Shown: positions 30,338-44,001, numbered from the stretch's first letter. The stretch is DNA of 64,000 nucleotides from Inonotus obliquus (GCA_032164295.1 JAJHTX010000013.1:868001-932000); one strand, 5' to 3'. Program-made: numbers and translations. The notes: generated by a model from the sequence alone, not told the origin.

Positions 30338-32830
30338 ATGTCACTGAGCACCACCGTAGGGTATTCGAGCTCGTCCACGGACGCAGCACCATCCACCTCT
30401 CCATCTTCAACATCTTCATCCACCGCTACTGCCGGTGGCGCCGGCGGACAAGGAGCGGCACCAGCAGGGATGGTCACGAATGACCAAATCGTCTACTGGT
30501 TCGACATTGCTCTCCTTTGCGTACTTGGTTTCTTCTTCCTTTCCGCTCTCCCACGTGCCTATGCACGGTTTTCGCGCGTTGCGGAATGGGGAAGGGGTTT
30601 TTTGTTGTTGAGTGGTACATCATCATCATCTTCGCGCCCTGTGGGACAGGGGAGGTTGCAAGGACCGTATACTGAGATGCCTGCGGAGAGGATGAGGCGA
30701 CAACGTACGGATGCGAGTCAATGGGATTATACCACCGAACAATCGCATACTGTCGCAGTTTCCGTTGAGAAAGGTGTTATTTCGAAGCTTGGTGCTAATA
30801 GAAACTCCCAGCCACCTCCCCACGTCCCTTCATGGTCGACAATCCTCTACCCTGTCTCCGCCATATTCGCGTATAACGTTGCATTTGGGAAGTCCATCGG
30901 GAAGTTAACCGTTGCGTTATTATTTGTGGTTACTGTCATTGCGTTGCAATTCGCTTGGGATGGGAATCCGATGACGCAATCTGTGAGACCTGGGTGGTTT
31001 GCTGCTGCTTTGATTCCGGTCGTGTTTGCGTTTGGGATGAAGAATAATTTGATTGGGATGCTTCTTGGGATGGGGTATGAAAAAGTAGGTTTTCTTAAGT
31101 ATTGGAGTGTTGGAAAGCATAGCTAACGTTAATTTCTTTCTCTAGTTGAATTTTCTCCATCGATGGGTCGGTATTATAACTTTCGTCGCTGCGAATGTGC
31201 ATGCTATCGGGTTCTGTAAGTTCAATCTCAAGAATAACAAAACTCAAACTCTATTAGACTTTCTAACGAAAGATCCGTTCAGTATACAAATGGTCCCTAA
31301 ACGGTAACTTATCCCAGCTCATCCAGTTGGATTTCGCTATTCATGGTGTGATCGCCCTTACTGGGATCGAACTTCTCTTCTTCGCGTCGTTGAGTTGGGT
31401 CCGCAATAGAGCCTATGTATTCTTTTTATTTTCACATGTTGTTGGATTTACAATGTTCCTTGCTGCAGTAGGTTTGCTCTCTTCTCTCCATTCGCGTCCT
31501 TTAAATTGACGTCATGTTTACCAGCTTTGCCTCCACCAAGAAGCCGCTGTCAAATGGGTCCTTCTCGCCGTATTCATCTACGCCTTCGACCATGTCCTCC
31601 GTCTCGTCAAAACCCGAATCAGCGTCGCACGTATCAAGACTGTCCCCGAGCTCGGTATAGTCCGTATCGAAATTCCTTCACTCAATCGGGGTTGGCGAGC
31701 AGGTCAACACGTCCGTCTTCGTATACTATCTACGGAAGTGGGATGGGTCGGATGGAGTGTTGCACATCCGTATACGATTGCGAATGCTCCAGGGAATGAG
31801 AGCGCTGATAAGAAAGGATTGGTTTTGATGGTGAAGAAATGCGGGAGGTGGACGGGGAAGTTGTATGATGCTGCTGGAAGAGCGGGGTATTATCCTACGG
31901 AGAATGGGTATGGAACTATTAGAGAGATGAGAGTGATTATTGAAGGTCCATACGGTCCGTATTCTTCTCCCTTTTTTTGAGTTCGTTTTGTGCGTGTGTT
32001 GGAGGTGCTGAAGAGAATGGATTTGTAGGTGGTTTGGGTCATATGATGATGACTAGCTTCTCGTCGGCGATGCTCGTTGGTGGAGGGAGCGGAATTACTT
32101 TCGTACTAGGCCAAGCGGAGGAACTTGTGCAAGCAGTCCGTTCGGGGACGTCTTCACTCCGTTTCATAGAGCTCGTCTGGATCACACAAGATCAAGGTTT
32201 GCTCCCAACTTCTAGATCCTTATTTCGCCGGCACTTACACACTTGATACTTTACTCCATCAGCCTCAATCTCACCTCTCCTCACAACCTTCTCCGCCCTA
32301 ATCGACGGCGTATCCTCCCTCCCAGGTATCCTCCTCAAAATCTCAATCTACTATTCCCGCGCCTCCTCACCACGTGCAGCAACATCCCGTTTTTCCCCAT
32401 CATACGAATCTACTCAAGCTTATCTAACAACACTATCACCCACTTTAACCGTTCGCGCAGGTCGACCAGCATCGAGTAAGATATTAGATGGTCTTGTGAG
32501 GTTAACGGCCGCTTTAGGTCCTGGGAGAGCGAAAGGTGTTGCGGTGGGTGTTTGTGGACCTGTGGAGTTGGTTGGTGAGGTTAGAAGATATGTTTGGAGT
32601 GTTAAAGGTGATGTGAGAAGGAAATGTGGAGGTGTTGAGTTACATGAAGAGTGAGTGGTATTCCGACTTTAAGTTTTTGGTTTGCACTATGGATGAGTCG
32701 AGGGATTTGAGATTCTTTTTCATTTTCTCGTATCTTCTTCTTCCCCCTCTCTCCTCCCGTTCATTCTCTGCGATTGGAAGAGCGATACTAACAAGAATGT
32801 GCTCCTCTCATCAGGTTCTTCGGTTGGTAA
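30338..32830 (+). CDS. Ferric/cupric reductase, FRE family transmembrane flavocytochrome
   Basis: Seven exons (30338-31084, 31146-31215, 31283-31467, 31525-31954, 32029-32196, 32263-32650, 32815-32830) encode 667 residues. After a Ser/Thr-rich N-terminus come several membrane helices with bis-heme histidines (HRWVGIITFVAANVHAIG; later FLFSHVVGF and CLHQE), then the FAD motif HPYTIAN and NADPH motifs (GPYGG, VGGGSGITFVLG, CGPVELVGEV), ending in EFFGW, the typical aromatic terminus. The enzyme passes electrons from cytosolic NADPH across the plasma membrane to reduce extracellular Fe(III) or Cu(II), feeding high-affinity iron uptake; in wood decayers it may also help Fenton chemistry. No ferroxidase/permease pair is adjacent. 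The last exon is only 16 nt. Confidence 0.92.
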
Positions 32831-33616
32831 TAACAACTCGGACGTTCATTCGTATTACTGTTGCTGAAGTACGGAATACGGAATATGGAATCATGTACAT
32901 ATGTACACACATACCCATACATAATCCACACAGACGTCTGACAGAAGGACTGCAGCTCTGCAGCTCGCTCTAACCTGTAACCTCGAGGCGAAACTTCTTT
33001 TCTCTTTTACACATCGTGCACTGACATCCCCAATATCGTTTATTGAATGACGCTGATACTGCGGAACGCTCAAGCGCTCAACAAGTAATACGCATACGAC
33101 ATACATACCTGGGCCTGGGCCTGGGGCCCTGGGCAGCGGGAATTTATTTACCATTTGTTATTTGTTATTTTCAGTTCGGACCCTCCTTTTCACCTTCGAC
33201 GGTCGACCTTCGATTTCGATTTCCGTTTTCGTGTTCTTTCCCATTTCGATTATCAAATTTCAACTTCAGAAGATTGAAAGTGGTTCGTGACTTCGTAGCG
33301 GCCGCAACTACAAGTTGTACAACATTTCCCAGGCCCAGCCTCAGTCCCAGTCTCATGACGATTGGCTGTTGACTGTTGACGATAGTGCGGGGATTTTCGG
33401 TGAATGAGAAAGGAAAGTCAAGGAATCAAGGAATGTGGGCATTTCGTTCGTTCGTTCATTCGTTCGACGAGAGTCTCCGTTCTGTTTTGCTAATATAAAT
33501 TACATAAGATAAGTTTTATAAGCATGTCATAAGCAGACAATATCAAATCAAGCACTGTAATATATTCACCGCCCTTATCTCTCGTCAGTCATCATTCTAG
33601 GTAACACGCTATAGTG
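32831..33616. other. Intergenic region, FRE to glutamine-synthetase-like gene
   Basis: 0.8 kb with the FRE 3' flank and the GS-like promoter. A short GGGCCTGGGCCTGGGGCCC block occurs at about 33112-33132. No gene or clear regulatory site recognised. Confidence 0.5.
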
Positions 33617-35453
33617 ATGGATCGTAACTTACTCGACGACAGTAAATCCGTCCGCATTACTTGGGTAGACCTCTGCAATATCGTACGATACCGCATCGTG
33701 CCGATCAAGTATTTTAGGAAACTCGTCGAGAATAAGGATCGGCATAAGGATGCGTTTGAGTACGACGGTGAAAAACAGGAAGGCGCAGTGCTTTACAACA
33801 CTCGCCCAGGCATAACACTCACCAAAGCATCACTCGGACTCTTCGACCTAACACTTGCTGATGGGTTCTCGGCCGTAGGCGAATATGTTTACACCCCAGA
33901 CTTGGAGTCGGCGAGATATATAGAGTTCGCTGGAGGTAACCATACGATTGTGTTCGGGCGGTTTGAGGAGAAGCAGATTGAAGGTAGCGGTAAGCTGGTA
34001 AGAACGAGGGATACCGATCTGTTTCGTGTGCCACTTTGCCCAAGGTCCATCTTGCAGCGTGTCGTCGAGTGAGTTTCAAACGCTCGTATAACTGGTGCTT
34101 ACGCCATTCACCACTGATTAAATCAATTGACATAATATGATCCTGCCGCATCAATGTATCGGTGGTTCCACCCAAAATTTTCAGCCATGCGTTCCAAACA
34201 GAGAGTGTTTCTTTCCTCGTCGGGTTCGAAACAGAAGTTATCTTCCTCTCCTCCACCGATCCCATCAAAGCAGTCAATGACTATGGTTGGTCTGAGTCCC
34301 GTGCTATCCTGAGCGATGCGCCAGAACAGAAAGCGTTGGAGAAGATTGCATTTTGGTTGGATAAGGCAGATATCGAGTTGCAGATGTATCATGCGGAAGC
34401 TGCACCTGGTCAGGTAAGTCCTGTCATTTGCGGCTTTAGTGTGGATTGAAATCGGATTAATATTGTCAATGGCGATTTGGATTTGCATGAGAAGTTCGAG
34501 TTTGTTACTGGCCCATTGCCACCTCTGGAGGCGTGCGATGCATTGATTACGACTCGAGAGATCATTCTAAACGCTGCAGCTTTGTACGGGTTGCATGCTA
34601 CTTTCGCTCCACGTGTTTATAGTAATAGCTGTACGTCCGCATTACCTCTCCAAGTATTCATACTCACACTTCTTCTCCCTGACTGGAAATGAAGGCGGAA
34701 GTGCAGCACACGCGCACATCTCTCTAGAATCAACCTTAAAGTTCTGGTCCTCCTCAAAACCTCAATCCGTACGCGTCTCAGCAACACCCAGCGTTACCCT
34801 AACTCCACTCCAGCAATCCTTCCTGTCTGGTCTCCTTGAACACCTTCCCGCAGCAACGGCATTCACACTCCCAACACGTGCCTCGTACGCTCGTATGGTT
34901 GATGGTATATGGAGTGGTGGTACGTGGGTTTCTTGGGGACGAGATAACCGCGAGGCTCCCGTTCGTCTCGCTGGGCGCAGTCCCACAGACGCAGGATATA
35001 ATTTCGAGGTTAAAAGTGTGGACGGCACGGCTAATCCCTATCTCGCTATCTCCGCTCTTCTCTCGGCTGGGATGCTTGGAGTCGAATCTCGTCAACCTCT
35101 AGAAACTGTTGGACTACAGGTCCCTGCGAGTTCCTTATCCGAGAAAGAGAGAGAAGAATATAGAGTGGTGGACAGGATGCCTTTGAGCATTGATGAAGCA
35201 AGGAAGGCCCTAATTGAAGATGAGGAATTAAAGGGCGCTTTAGGGGATGAGTTTGTCACGACTTATTTGAGTGTTAATAAGGTAAGTCGTGTTTCCAGTT
35301 TTCATGATCATTGTTTGAGGAATGGTATTGATGAGATGAAAAATCCATGTGCTGATGCCTCTTCTCGATTGATTTGATTCCCAGACTTTGAACGAACAAC
35401 TTAAGGCGCCGACCCCGGAGGAAGAGCTGCTCAAACTCATCAAGACATACTAA
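33617..35453 (+). CDS. Glutamine-synthetase-like protein (FluG/GlnA-type catalytic domain)
   Basis: Five exons (33617-34068, 34185-34413, 34495-34630, 34695-35281, 35385-35453) encode 490 residues. Recognisable blocks: N-terminal ITWVDLCNIVRYR, FLVGFETEVIFL (metal-ligand Glu), YHAEAAPGQ-FEFVTGPLPPLEA (second acidic block), CGSAAHAHIS (His metal ligand), the nucleotide-binding block WVSWGRDNREAPVRL and ANPYLAISALLSAG. This is the arrangement of GS-fold ligases related to the C-terminal half of fungal FluG and bacterial gamma-glutamyl ligases, rather than the roughly 360-residue eukaryotic GS II. Likely an ATP-dependent glutamate-amine ligase; substrate unknown. The usual Glu-x-Arg before the ANPYL block is EVK here. 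The FluG amidohydrolase half is absent. Confidence 0.85.
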
Positions 35454-36298
35454 TAATTACTAGCGGGCATGCTTGGGTGCATCAGATGGGGATACAAATA
35501 GCCAATTAACCAAGAGAATTTGCAAGACTAGAGCTAATATATGGTCCAAACAAAGCTTCATGTAATCACCTCGGAGTAAGGTACATATACATACTGTATT
35601 CATGCATGTAAGTCACCAAAAATAGAATCATACTTACACCACTCAGACTTGAGGTTGTTGGAGACTGGAAATTACAACTGGGGAAAAGAAAACGTCGATC
35701 GATCGGTCGCACACGCATAATTGTACTGAAGAGACGTATTGTTTACACTGTCTTTCCTGTCTGTTTGTTTGTTTGTTCATGACTAAGGTACTAATCTGAC
35801 CCGAAGCTCAGCTCAGCCATTGAGTACACTGCACAGAGAACCCTCGCTCGAATTGATGAGGGACGAGGGAATTAACTGATCTGTCTAATTAGATCATAGT
35901 GTCTTACATAGTTCTAGCTGAGCCCAGAGGACTTTCAGGGAAGGGGATCTGATTGCGCTACGCGTGTGCATAACCCTTACAAAACGCTCCCTCTAACTCT
36001 ACTCGATGCGAGTCAGGCAGTTCAAAGGGGGGGGGGGTCGCTGTTATAGGAGTTGGGAGCATCGAGCGGATGTGGATCCCTGAGCGAGATCAGAGCCTAT
36101 CAACGAAGGGCATGCAGAAATAGCCGTGCAGTACTATGCAGTTGAATCGAATGACGGGAGGAAGAGGGTCACGTTGGCACGTTGATAAGGATACGTTGAT
36201 GAAGAGAGTATCTTTGGCGGAGACGTGGAACTCGCATCCAGTTCTTTGAAGTCATCTGTAACTTTATTGGTGAGCGCTAAGCTCTATCTCCATAACCT
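35454..36298. other. Intergenic region between convergent genes
   Basis: 0.85 kb of 3' flanks. There is a run of 11 G at about 36027-36037 and a GTTT run near 35762. No gene recognised. Confidence 0.6.
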
Positions 36299-39200
36299 CT
36301 ACTGTTCCCTAACATCCGTCCAAGAAGGTCCATAATGAAGTCTTTCCCAGTCCACTTGAACCAGATGGTCCAACGCATCAGGTGGAATGCACAAAGTGCT
36401 CATGTCAGTAACTCCATTCCGGTATTCGAGCGGCACCCATAACAACAATTCTTCATCGGACGTTCTTATCCAGCCGTCCTCAGGGATAGAAGATGGAGGA
36501 ATGCCGTCGATGTCTGCGATTTGCGGGCTCGGTCTACGCTCCGTTTCCCAAAGGCGAATGGTACTGTCATCCGAACCAGACACAATAAATGAGCCGTCAG
36601 GCGCGTATGCCACCGACGTCACACGAGCAGAATGCCCGGACAACGGTGTGCCAATGGCCTCCCCACGTCGCGCATCCCATACTTCGATGCTAGCATTATC
36701 CGAGCCGGAAGCAAGATGCCTGCCATCAGGAGAAAACGCCACTGACCAGACCGATTCAAATGATCCCATATAATCGAATACGATGATACGCATATCAAAC
36801 TCCAGATTCCAGACGCGAATGGCCCCATCTGCGAAGCCTGCAGCGATGAAATTCCCGTCTGGAGAATACACGACGGACAAGACTGGTGTTCCCTGTGCCT
36901 CCTGTCCTGAAAGCGGCTCGCCGACAAGCTCTCCTGATTCTATATTGAAGATGAGTATGGTTGAGTTATCTGCGCCGGTGGCAACGTGCATCCTGTCGGG
37001 GCTGAATGAAACAGTGTTGACCCAATCACTGTGACCATGTAGTGCCTCCCCAATCTGTTTCTGATTCTCGACATCCCACAATCGTACAGTCTTATCCTGC
37101 GACCCTGAGACGATTCTTGTTCCATCGTCAGAAAAGTCTATGGACCTGACCCATCCTGTGTGACCTTCGAGGGGCTCACCGACTAATCGGAGAGTCTCCA
37201 CATCCCAAATTCTTATCGTTGCATCGTCTGACCCAGAGGCAAGGAGCGCACCGTCTTTCGAGAACACGACGGAATTGACTCGACGCGTGTGGCCTTCCAG
37301 TGGCTTCCCAATAGGCCTGCCTGATTCGGTATCCCATAACTGGACTACGTTATCGGTAGAGCCAGACGCGATTCGTTTCCCATCGCGAGATACTGAAACT
37401 GTCATGTTTTGTCCTTGGAGAGACTCTTCTCCGTAATCATCCGCTGCGAGATCCCAAGTCCTAACTGATTTATCGTGGGAGCCGCTAACAATGTGTTTTC
37501 CATCAGGGGAGATCGCAATATTAGTGACCCAGTTTGTGTGTCCCCTGAGAGGTCTCCCAATCGGCTTCCCTGTCTTCAAATCCCAAACTCGGATCGTCTT
37601 GTCGTGCGATCCCGAGACTACAAGATCACTTCGAGGGGAGACAGTGACCGAAGTTACGTAATCTGTATGTCCAACAAATGGCCCAGACACTAATTCGCCC
37701 GTCGTTGCGCTCCAAACACGAATTGTTTTGTCGTAAGAACCAGATACAAGGAAGTTACCATCAGGCGAGTATGCTAACGAGACGACCCAGTTTGTATGAC
37801 CTTCCAATGGCTGTCCAAGTGGCTTCCCGTTTTTTGCATCCCATAGTTGAACAATCCCCGCACCCGAACATGATGCAATGTATCGCCCATCAACAGGTGA
37901 CACTGCGATTGCCCGTATGTCTCCTTGGGTTTTCATCGGCTCCTTGACTAGCACGCCTGTCTCGACATCCCAAATACTAATAGTACCATCATCCAAACCA
38001 GAGACAAGGAACCTCCCATCGGGAGTGAACGCGATAGAAGCTGAGAACGTGTCAAGTCTGATTGCACCTATAGTAGGAACACCAGTCTCGACGTCCCAGA
38101 TCTGGATGATGTTGTCGCGGGTCGACGCTGCGATAAGCTTCCCGTCCGGGGAGAATGCGATGGAGGTGATCATTCCGGCTGAACTACGTAGTGGAGGACC
38201 TATAAGAGTCCCGGTCTGCGCGTCCCGTATGCTTATGCTCCCGTCTTGAAGACCAGCTGCAATGTACAGTCCATCCCTGGAATACGCAATCCTTCGGACC
38301 AAATTACTCTCCTGAATCGTCAGTAGCGTGTTAGGCCAGCGCTCGCTTTTACCCTGCTTTATTAACCCGCGGGCGTTGAACCTTTTCGCGATTCTCTGTC
38401 CGACCAGGCAGTCTATTGGAAGCCAAGCGATTGCGGAGAGATAGAGATGAGGGGTACTCATCGCCAATGCATCGTGGAATGCAGAAACGAAACGGAAGAG
38501 ATCTGACGCCACTGCTTTCAGATCAGGGTTAATGAAGGTAATGGACGCCTGCGACAGCGCGTGAATTCCCTTCTTTAGCTCCCCAAGAAGGCCCAAGACT
38601 TCGAGCCAGTAAAGGACCACCTCGTTGCATAGAAGCCCTGCGATCAACTCCGACAGCTCCTCTTGCTTGGATACGTCGACGCCTTGGACATGGGTCATCC
38701 AATACAGGCAGCTGTAACTTAACGCTCTTGAAATTTCTGTGGCGATTCGTTGCTGCAGGTCCGGGATGTCTTTGTTGGCAAAGAACGAACTCTCAATTCC
38801 ACAGATGTTGAACGTAAGACCCTCCTTCATTATTTCCAAGCATCTCGAGGCAAGCTTCATGTCGGTGTCCGACGGCTGCGTCCAGAATTGGACTGCTCGC
38901 GTCTCTAGGCCCATGAAGTCCATAAAGGAGGGGTGACAGACACGGATCGCATTCTGCAGCTCGATATCTTTGTACAGGACCGCTTGGAGCTGGTTGATGA
39001 CCCGTCCTATCACAGCCTCCTTAAACTGTGGCATCAACTTCGAGATGGCATTGACAGGAAGTGGGACATTCCGCGCAGTGCTGAAAACGACAGCTGCGAC
39101 GGTCTTGACGAGCAGCATATTGTGCGAACCGCCCTTCCCTGCCTCTTGTAGTACCATTCGATAAACGTTATCCAGTGCGGCTTCGGGGTTTTCATCCTCG

Positions 39201-41561
39201 AGGCCAGATGACGCCGAGAAGACAACTGAGACGGCATGGTCGATGTCATCCTGTCCCTCGATGAAGTTGAAGACGGTGCTCGTCCAGATAAATAGACCGT
39301 GCGCTTTATGCGTAAGAGCTGCAGCTTGTTCTTCGCTGAGCCAAGCGGGTTCCAGGCTGAACTCCTTGGCGACTAGGCCGGCTCGGTGCTTCGTGTATAG
39401 CATGATATCTGCCGTCGGATCTCCGGCTTCGTTGAGATGTAGCTGTTTGAGTGCGTTTCCTGCTGCTTGAAAGGCCTGTACGAGTTCAGGAAGCGGTCTA
39501 CTTGTGACGGCAAGCTTGAGCCAAGGGACCAGTAGAGCTAGCTGAACTAGGACCTGAGCGAGATGAAACCTTTGTCCCTTCGTCACCCCACACTCATCAA
39601 GGGCATCGATGACTACGATGAGGGGTCGAGGAGAGAGGAGCTGCTCATCCGTATCCATAGAAAGTTCCAAAGCGGGCCCTTTGATCAACAACTCGAACTG
39701 TTCCTGCACGGTCTTCGACGCCAGCTTATTTCTCTCCTCGCTCTGCAATATCTCTAGCAACTTGACCGAATATGGATGGTGCCACTCAGAAAGATGGAAT
39801 GCTAGAGACGGGATGACTTTGTCTGCGTTTCGCAAGTCCGGGTCGTCCCGCCTACAAAAAAAGCTGCCAGCAAGAACTCGCTGATCTTCGAGATCAGACG
39901 CGACGGTATTAGCGATAGAGCTCTTTCCCGAGCCTGCGATCCCGTATAGCCAAAAGACTTTCGACTCTGATTCTGATTCGGCCCAGTGAGAGATCTCTTG
40001 GAGCAGCTTGGTCCGTGTTCCGGGGAGGCAACACTTATCGCTTCGTTGTCGTTCTTTACCGGGTGCGATGACCGAAGCTTGTAAAGGACTGAGGACCTCA
40101 TCGTCATGGTATTTTTCTGTCATAATGTGAGCGTCTTCTCAGTGAGACAGCAACCGAGCACGAGAGCTTACCGAGCTTCAGTGTTGCTCTCCACACGTCC
40201 GTTTTGAGACTCCAATCATATCTACTCTTGACTTTCTTGAAGTCGTTCTCGAGCCGATCGATTCTCGACGCTTGAGAGGAGATGAGGTCTCCTGTGGTGT
40301 CATAGATCACGCTTAGATTGACAACGGAAGAAAGCACCCCTCGACGTACCTATTATACCGGAGCTCGAGTACTGAACTATGAATTCGCAAGTCTCCTTGA
40401 AAAGAACGAGGAAATCTCGAATAGCATCCCTAGCGGATTTACTCGGCACCTTTTCGGGGTCGACAACTTCGGTGAAGGGAAGGAAAATTTGCATGTCTTC
40501 TAATAGTGTTACCGCGTCGTCGTGAATCTTCTCTTGATGCCTAAGTTTCTGTCGCGTCGGATAAGACATTGAAGTGGGTAGAGTAAACCAGGAAGCTTGC
40601 CTCGTAGAGTATACCAAAGGCAATGACAGCAGCCTTTGCAGCTGGGTGTATCTGTATTACGTGCGACACAGCTCCGTCAGCGTGATGTACGACAAGAAAC
40701 TATTTGATGTACGGTGAGTCTCGTATTACTCACCTCCGATACCATCTGTCCGAAATTCCCCGCAGCTTCAATGAATTGACGGGCCCTCCCCAACTTTTCA
40801 AGAGCGACTGGTTTCTTCTCAAGAATTTTTTCCGCGTTTGATGCTCCTTCGCGAACGACTTCCCTGGCCTTGTGGTAATGAGTCACCATGTTATGAAGTT
40901 GATTTGAGTACACACCGACGAAGGACCTTCAAAGGACAACTTCACAGATACCAGGTCGTTCCCGTCTACAATGTAAAGTTCGTAAGCGTGTTAGCAGTCC
41001 ACACGAAAAAAAAGGAATGCATTCACCTTCTTTCTCAACGGCATCCTTCCGATCAAACTCCTTTGCCTCGAACTTGACGGATGCAAACTCTTTCTTTGAG
41101 AGAACTTTAATAGAGCGCGATTCTTTCACGACGACCTCTAGGTCAGTGCCCGGAGTGATGTGTCTGTGGATTCCCACAACGAGAGTGGGCTGTTTCTCAG
41201 AATGTCGTGGAAAGTCTTCAAAGGAGTCACTACACACAAATCGATATCCCAAACCAGTGAACCTTCCCCGTCGAACACTTTACGCCTGGGCTCGGTGTCC
41301 TTCGAGCTTTGTACAAGTTTAACCTTGATAGGGTACTTTGGGCGCTTGTTTTTGAAGGTGATTTCTACACCTGTGAACTACCGTCAGATATGACTGATTT
41401 CCGGAATGTAGCGATGTAGAGGTGATCGTACCTGTGAGATGTAAGAACCTGGAGGTAAGTTGAGATGCACGAGGTCAACAAAATCCTCGAGCATCAAATT
41501 ATGATAGTGGATGATAGACTTACTGGATTTTGCTTTTCTTCAACAAGCTGGTTTCAGGCAT
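36299..41561 (-). CDS. NACHT-WD40 STAND (NLR-like) receptor, complete
   Basis: The large 3' exon (40123-36299, about 1,270 residues) holds a NACHT NTPase with Walker A GIAGSGKSS and Walker B VVIDALDECG, a helical linker, fourteen WD40 units in two sets of seven, and the EDGWIRTSD tail. Seven or more small exons lie upstream to the proposed ATG at 41559-41561: 41561-41524, a 17-nt exon 41448-41432, 41370-41027 (which needs an inner 44-nt intron at about 41205-41248), and others through 40150. These encode a beta-rich segment (VEITFKNKRPKYP...), then a helical domain (EVVREGASNAEKILEKKPV, HPAAKAAVIAFGILYE). That N-terminal effector region was not matched to a named family. STAND proteins oligomerise on ligand binding to trigger cell death or defence. 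One upstream intron (40549-40600) has a GC donor. Exact borders of the small exons are provisional. Confidence 0.85.
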
Positions 41562-42135
41562 TGTCAATTCTTCTGCCGACACTTCCAGGACGTCCGTCGA
41601 CGAGCGTTTCTTCCTCTTATGAGAGCTGAAGGTAAGTAAGTAAGGGGCGGGGAAGTGATCTGATGGTTTGATATGGGAAACGCATGCTGAAAGCATTGCT
41701 TGAGATTGCTTGTCACTAATCTAGTACTGATTGGTCGCAGATATTGCTTCCGATCGCCATCGCCACGCACCTTTGAATAGGATTCACGTTACATATTCGG
41801 GCTCACTGTATCAAAGAAGGGTTGCATTAACGTCCGCGTCCTCGCCAGTTGCTTGGCAGTCATCTAACTGTAACTGGAGGCGCCCACGCTAGACCGTCGC
41901 TTGGCATGGTTTATATAGCGGCGTTCTCAACCTCATAGCCATCTTGCATGGTATTATTGTTAGCCAACTGCCGATAACCTTCAATATCGCGAAATAGCGA
42001 ATGTCACGTTCTCTCTAGTCAACGCAAGTATTATTTTTTGGCATCCCGAAAGTGAGAATATTAGCAGGTTAAGAACAAAGTCAGCAGAGGCGGCTAGGTA
42101 ATCCGAAGAAAACAAGAAATGATTGGCCCGAAAAG
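41562..42135. other. Intergenic region, NLR promoter and CUE gene 3' flank
   Basis: 0.57 kb. It presumably contains the NLR promoter; no TATA box or other site was convincingly recognised. Confidence 0.45.
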
Positions 42136-43161
42136 CTAATCGGCCTTGACTCTCGAAGACGGTTCCGTTCCAGCAACCTTGTTGTCACTCTGTTGCTCCA
42201 GCAATCGTCTGTTCAACCAAGGAATAAAACGTCAGCAGCTGCTCAACCTCCGCAGCACTTCATCCGAAAGAGCTAATAAGGCCTTAAACGTACTTTCTCG
42301 CAGCCAACACCATTTGTGCTTTCCGCTCTCTCAAGCTGGCCTCCCGCCGCTCGGGTGTTGCTTCCCACGCTGCCTTGCCTCCTGCTTGCTCTGGCGTATC
42401 GATCGGCACCTCGTCCTGTGTAGACAAACGTTCTTCCAGTTTGTATCGTTTAATCAGAGATGGGCCGGATTTGATGAATGTCTTCGAAGAAGACGACGAA
42501 GACGAAGCTTGTGGTTGAGACGGTGCATTCGAATTTGATGTCGACGCGGCGCTTGTAGAGTGAGTAGGAGGTCGTTGAGTCGGAGTCTCGTTACGAGGGT
42601 AGATACGGAAATATCCTGGTGGAGGCTGCGCATCGTTCGCACATAGACAGAGAAGCATCGTAGCGAGCGGAAAGGAAGATAACCACAGTCAATTTGTGAA
42701 GCGGACGAGAGTGAAAAGACACGGAACGTACAGGATCCAGGTACCCTCGCTCAATTATCTTATTCGTCGTTTGCTCGACGCTGCCTGTTCGAAGGAGGTC
42801 GTAGTGGATATTTTCTCTGATGATCATTCGTATAAATACCACACAATACATGCCCTCTACTATAGACACTTAAACAAACCTTGGCATATCCGGGAACATG
42901 CTTGATATCGTCTCCGTCTATGCATTCGACCCACGGTGTCCATCACGCCACCGAAAAAAAACAACCCACAGACGGACTCCCGTTAGACACAAGCTTTGCG
43001 ACACAAAGGGAAACACTCGCCATTTCTGCAGTCACATTCTTGGGCCGAAACCCGAGAGAGGTTCGCACCCTCTGCTCTTCGGGTGACTCGCCAGACGTCG
43101 CCCATCGAACAACGAAGATGACCACGGCAAGAGCAACAACGACATTTATAATTTCGCTCAT
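42136..43161 (-). CDS. Membrane-anchored CUE-domain protein (Cue1-like, ER quality control)
   Basis: Five exons on the minus strand (43161-43021, 42917-42880, 42816-42732, 42625-42294, 42208-42136) give 222 residues. The N-terminus is a single membrane anchor (MSEIINVVVALAVVIFVVRW). Next comes a CUE domain with the MFP and LL signature residues (SSMFPDMPRENIHYDLLRT, then GSVEQTTNKIIERGYLDPPP). A Ser/Pro-rich spacer follows, and then a conserved basic C-terminus (LRERKAQMVLAARKRLLEQQ) like the E2-binding region of Cue1 proteins. Cue1 recruits and activates a ubiquitin-conjugating enzyme at the ER membrane for ERAD. Intron 1 must use a GC donor (43020-43019) to join the anchor to the CUE domain in frame. 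Confidence 0.85.
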
Positions 43162-43327
43162 ACCGTCAAAGTTATACTGCTTATTGAAAACAAGCTTCTG
43201 AGCCTTCAGGGTACTGGGGGAATGTAAGTGTTATACTATAATGTCGTTGGCTGTCTTGTCGCCCGCACATGCGAAATATTGAGCACGTGAATGTCACGTG
43301 CGACGCTCTGTATTTTTTTTTGGTCGA

Positions 43328-44001
43328 TACAGGAAAATACCGTTCCTTTAAACACCGATTATAAACTTGCCCCCAGGTCGTTCCACACACAACTTTTCAG
43401 AAGTTAAAATACATTTTCATAGAGTATGGTATAGGAGACACATGCTGATTTTTTTCTAAGCCCGAACGTGTGCTATAAAAATAGATATGGACCTGGAAAG
43501 AAACAAGGGCCCGTGTCACGGAATACGACTCCTTTGAACACCTTGTGACGTAATGTCACGCCAATATCAATTACACTCCGGTTGTAATGAATTGCCGAGA
43601 TATCTTATTTTCTCAGCACGCCGATCATTTTGACTATCACACTCTTGAGATTTTCTTACAATATCAATTGATTGAGCAGCAGTTTCTCCCTGAAACTTGG
43701 AGTGAAAGTAGACTATGTAGCATGCTTCTAGAGTATCAGGTTATCTATGCAGTTAAAGAACAGGGGAAATTGCAGGAGGAATTGGTTTCGACTCAGGTCT
43801 GTGAATTTCGCCAAATATCAGCGCTGTATAATTTTTCTAGACTCAACAGCTTGCTCAAATTTCTTGTAAATTTGCAGACTCAGTGATACATACTATCCTT
43901 TAGTACATGCATTTTTCTGAGTTGATAAGCGAAGAATTGAGTGAGGAAAGTCATGGTGTTCAAAAGAATGGTACTGTTTAAAGGACCGGTATTTTCCTGT
44001 A
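43328..44001. repeat. Candidate MITE with 26-bp terminal inverted repeats
   Basis: 43328-43353 (TACAGGAAAATACCGTTCCT...) and the reverse complement of 43976-44001 agree at 25 of 26 positions. The 674-bp unit is AT-rich, with one 99-codon ORF of unknown identity. No clear target-site duplication was found, so the exact ends are uncertain. Confidence 0.55.

Noticed and set aside
41200..41250. Apparent frameshift in the third exon of the complete NLR gene
   Set aside because: A 44-nt GT-AG intron (GTAGTGAC...AAACAG) restores the frame and fits the paralog, so a lesion is not required.
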